Source of the DNA: Deltaproteobacteria bacterium RBG_13_61_14
GTDB lineage: Bacteria > RBG-13-61-14
Length of the DNA: 22,027 nt
Direction: 5' to 3'
Assembly (NCBI GenBank): GCA_001797815.1
Contig: MGQK01000080.1
Coordinates: 22,907-44,933 of the forward strand
Below the pieces are notes generated by a model. It saw nothing but the letters and a program-made list of their open reading frames with translations. It was not told where the DNA came from and searched no databases. Shown here piece by piece: positions 20,453-22,027 of this stretch. The translations under genes were made by a program, and so were the position numbers. Each line of letters begins with the position of its first letter. The first letter of the stretch is position 1.

Positions 20453-20917
20453 ATGAGTGAAGAAAGCCAAGCCAATGCCGGCGCCGGTCTTTTCGACCTG
20501 GAAGAGACGCCCTCGGACAATCTCCTGGCCAAGAGCAAGCGCGCGGATTATGAACTGGAATTCATCCGCAAGCTCCACATTCAGGCCATTGTCCAGGCCG
20601 ACCGGGCGCAAGGCCTGAATGACGCGCTCCTCAAACAGATCGCTTCCCATCTCAAGCTCCTGGACCTGCAGATCAAGCTTTGGTCGTGGCTGCAGAAGGA
20701 GGACGACACCGGCCTGGCCTCGGCCGCGCCGCTCTATGACCTGTGGCAGATTCTGCTTGAAATCCCGGAACTGGGCGAGATCCTTTCCCGGCGGGAAGTG
20801 CGGGAGCAAATTCTGGCCAAACTTTCCAGCAAAGAAAACCAGGAAGAAAATTTTACCACAGAGACACCCCTCGGCCTGAGCTCGGGCCGAAGGCAGAGAG
20901 CACAGAGTTCAAGATAA
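20453..20917 (+). CDS. Helical protein of unknown function with a repeat-encoded C-terminus
   Basis: 154 residues, almost entirely alpha-helical by composition, acidic at the N-terminus. Segments such as SKRADYELEFIRKLHIQAIV, QIASHLKLLDLQIKLWSWLQ and YDLWQILLEIPELGEILSRR are amphipathic. I do not recognise the family; a small regulatory or terminase-small-subunit-like protein is possible but not shown. There is no Shine-Dalgarno sequence at ATG 20453. A five-codon ORF (MPSSE) with GGAG upstream, starting at 20439, ends in an ATGA overlap with it and could couple translation. The last 20 residues (from 135) come from an inserted repeat (20856-20972), so the original C-terminus is probably lost. 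Confidence 0.6.
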   Translation: MSEESQANAGAGLFDLEETPSDNLLAKSKRADYELEFIRKLHIQAIVQADRAQGLNDALLKQIASHLKLLDLQIKLWSWLQKEDDTGLASAAPLYDLWQILLEIPELGEILSRREVREQILAKLSSKENQEENFTTETPLGLSSGRRQRAQSSR

Positions 20918-20972
20918 TTTAAAATTTTGAATTTCTTTCTTCTCCGTGTTCTCTGTGTGCTCTGTGTTGAAC
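20856..20972. repeat. CACAGAGA-type inverted repeat with a nested palindrome
   Basis: CCACAGAGACAC and AGAGAGCACAGAGTTCAA on the left face CTCTGTGTGCTCTGTGTTGA on the right. Inside the left arm lies a second palindrome, about 20868-20893 (CCTCGGCC facing GGCCGAAGG), which interrupts it. The repeat covers the 3' end of the 20453 gene and the gap to the convergent radical SAM gene. Confidence 0.8.
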
Positions 20973-20980
20973 TCTTTCTC

Positions 20981-22027
20981 TTACTCCAGCGTGCAATTGC
21001 AGGACTGCTTCTCGCCGGGCAGACCGAGCTTCTGGTGGACTTCGGCCGTTTCCTTGCATAGCCCGATTTTTTTGCAGTTCAGGATGCCCATGAGAAACTG
21101 GTAGATGGAAAGGCGCAGCTCCGGCGCGAGCCGGAGCCTCCCGTCCGGGTCCTGGAAATCTTCCCCGTAGCGGAAGACCTCGCTGCCGAAGCGGGCGAAG
21201 TTGGGAAGCGTCTTGAAAAAGCGGAGGGTGCCCAGGGTCACGACCTCCGGCGCGACCGCGTTGATCGCCTCGGCGATTGGCCGGTAGTGCACGGCCCAGT
21301 TCTCGATGGGGATGATCGGGTCCAGCCGCAGCCGCACGTCCCAGCCTCGCTCCCGGAGCCGCCTTGCCGCTTCCAGCCGCTTGAGCGGCGGCGGCGACTT
21401 TTTCTCGTAGCGGCGGGCCACTTCCTCGGCGTTGAGCGAGAAGCTGACGATCACCCGGGGCGTAGGCTCCATTTCGAGCAGGCTGGCGACGTTGGTGGAC
21501 TTGGTGAGGAAGAGGAGTTTGTGGCGCTTCTGGCCGGCAAAGAGCGGGACGAGGTTGCGGGAGAGTTCGGTCGAGTCGTCCCAGGCGAGGCCGTCGGAAA
21601 GCTCGCCGCAGTTGAGCACCGCGGGCCGCTCCTCGGCCAAAAGCCACTCGCGCACCTCCTGGAACATGCGCGCGGTGTTGCTGAACACGGTCGGCTCCGG
21701 GTAATGGCGCAGGGTGAGGTTCAGGTAGCAATACTGGCACTCGTAGGGGCAGCCGTTGGCATGGGCCAGGATGTGGAAGTGGGGGCAGACGATGCCTTCG
21801 GGCGTCTTGTCGAAAAAGTGGATGAAATTGGAATAGCGCTTGCGCTCGAGGTAGCGCGGGCCTTGCTTGGCCGAGGGCGACTTGAACAGCGGCTCCTGGT
21901 TCCGCCGGATCTGGTCTTTCTTGCGCTCGTTCTGCCGGCGGTAGGTGCCCATGGTCTGGTGCGCTTTCCAGGCCCGGATCGAAAACTCCTTGACCCCGAA
22001 GCGCTGGGACACCTCGGCCAGCGGCTC
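20981..22027 (-). CDS. Radical SAM protein, spore-photoproduct-lyase-like, N-terminus at window edge
   Basis: The frame is open to position 22027, so the start may lie beyond the window; a GTG at 22012 is the first candidate. Counting from there, Cys88, Cys92 and Cys95 (CPYECQYC) form the CxxxCxxC cluster that binds [4Fe-4S] and SAM. CPHFHILAHANGCPYECQYC, then VLNCGELSDGLAWD, KHKLLFLTKST-like (HKLLFLTKST) and VIVSFSLNAEEVARRYEKKS are the pattern of spore photoproduct lyase-family proteins, including the DPIIPIENW segment. The end is cysteine-rich (SCNCTLE). The true substrate is unknown; SPL-like proteins also occur in non-sporulating bacteria. Confidence 0.8.
   Translation of the reverse strand, partial: EPLAEVSQRFGVKEFSIRAWKAHQTMGTYRRQNERKKDQIRRNQEPLFKSPSAKQGPRYLERKRYSNFIHFFDKTPEGIVCPHFHILAHANGCPYECQYCYLNLTLRHYPEPTVFSNTARMFQEVREWLLAEERPAVLNCGELSDGLAWDDSTELSRNLVPLFAGQKRHKLLFLTKSTNVASLLEMEPTPRVIVSFSLNAEEVARRYEKKSPPPLKRLEAARRLRERGWDVRLRLDPIIPIENWAVHYRPIAEAINAVAPEVVTLGTLRFFKTLPNFARFGSEVFRYGEDFQDPDGRLRLAPELRLSIYQFLMGILNCKKIGLCKETAEVHQKLGLPGEKQSCNCTLE

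Overview
The window is GC-rich DNA from an uncultured, probably Gram-negative bacterium. Evidence for the cell type: a prepilin-like transmembrane helix ending in AIAIPNF, a signal-peptide alpha/beta hydrolase, and a pyrK-pyrD class 1B dihydroorotate dehydrogenase. The pilin-like protein and the many short palindromic repeats recall Desulfobacterota-like or other sediment lineages, but no taxonomic marker is present and the assignment is open.

Positions 1-12180 (all minus strand) form a tailed-phage morphogenesis operon, read from high to low coordinates: portal, prohead protease fused to a scaffold-like coiled coil, DUF2190-type capsid cement protein, major capsid protein, glycosyltransferase, LamG-like protein, Gp36-type head-tail connector, tail completion protein, tail tube, a two-ORF tail assembly chaperone with an A9 slippery run and a zinc-ribbon-like second ORF, an unusually short tape-measure-like protein, a distal-tail-like protein and a hub-like protein that runs off the left edge. 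Most genes overlap by ATGA/GTGA or are closely spaced. No terminase, integrase or replication gene lies next to the portal. Upstream of it there is instead a B12-binding radical SAM gene fragment and then host genes. The element is therefore a remnant, a rearranged prophage, or a domesticated particle locus.

Positions 12571-22027 are host genes: a secreted alpha/beta hydrolase (minus), a cytoplasmic alpha/beta hydrolase (plus) with a good sigma70-like promoter, a membrane-anchored unknown (minus), purM, rimI-pyrK (overlapping), pyrD, a pilin-like double-TM protein, an unknown helical protein, and a radical SAM protein of the spore-photoproduct-lyase-like type (minus, open at the right edge). 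purM serves purine synthesis; pyrK and pyrD together form the NAD-dependent dihydroorotate dehydrogenase of pyrimidine synthesis.

The most unusual feature is a dense population of small palindromic elements of several unrelated families, in both host and phage DNA. Three copies of one 24-26 bp palindrome are inserted in the same reading frame in the prohead protease/scaffold gene, each encoding GHHSDGVPS or a close variant. A fourth palindrome of another family also sits in that gene. Other elements supply or surround stop codons (purM, the 20453 gene), fill intergenic gaps (pyrK-pyrD), and in one case lie between a Shine-Dalgarno sequence and the start codon it probably once served (2502-2610). 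Separately, an exact 18-bp sequence occurs upstream of the portal gene and, in inverted orientation, upstream of the unknown gene at 20453.
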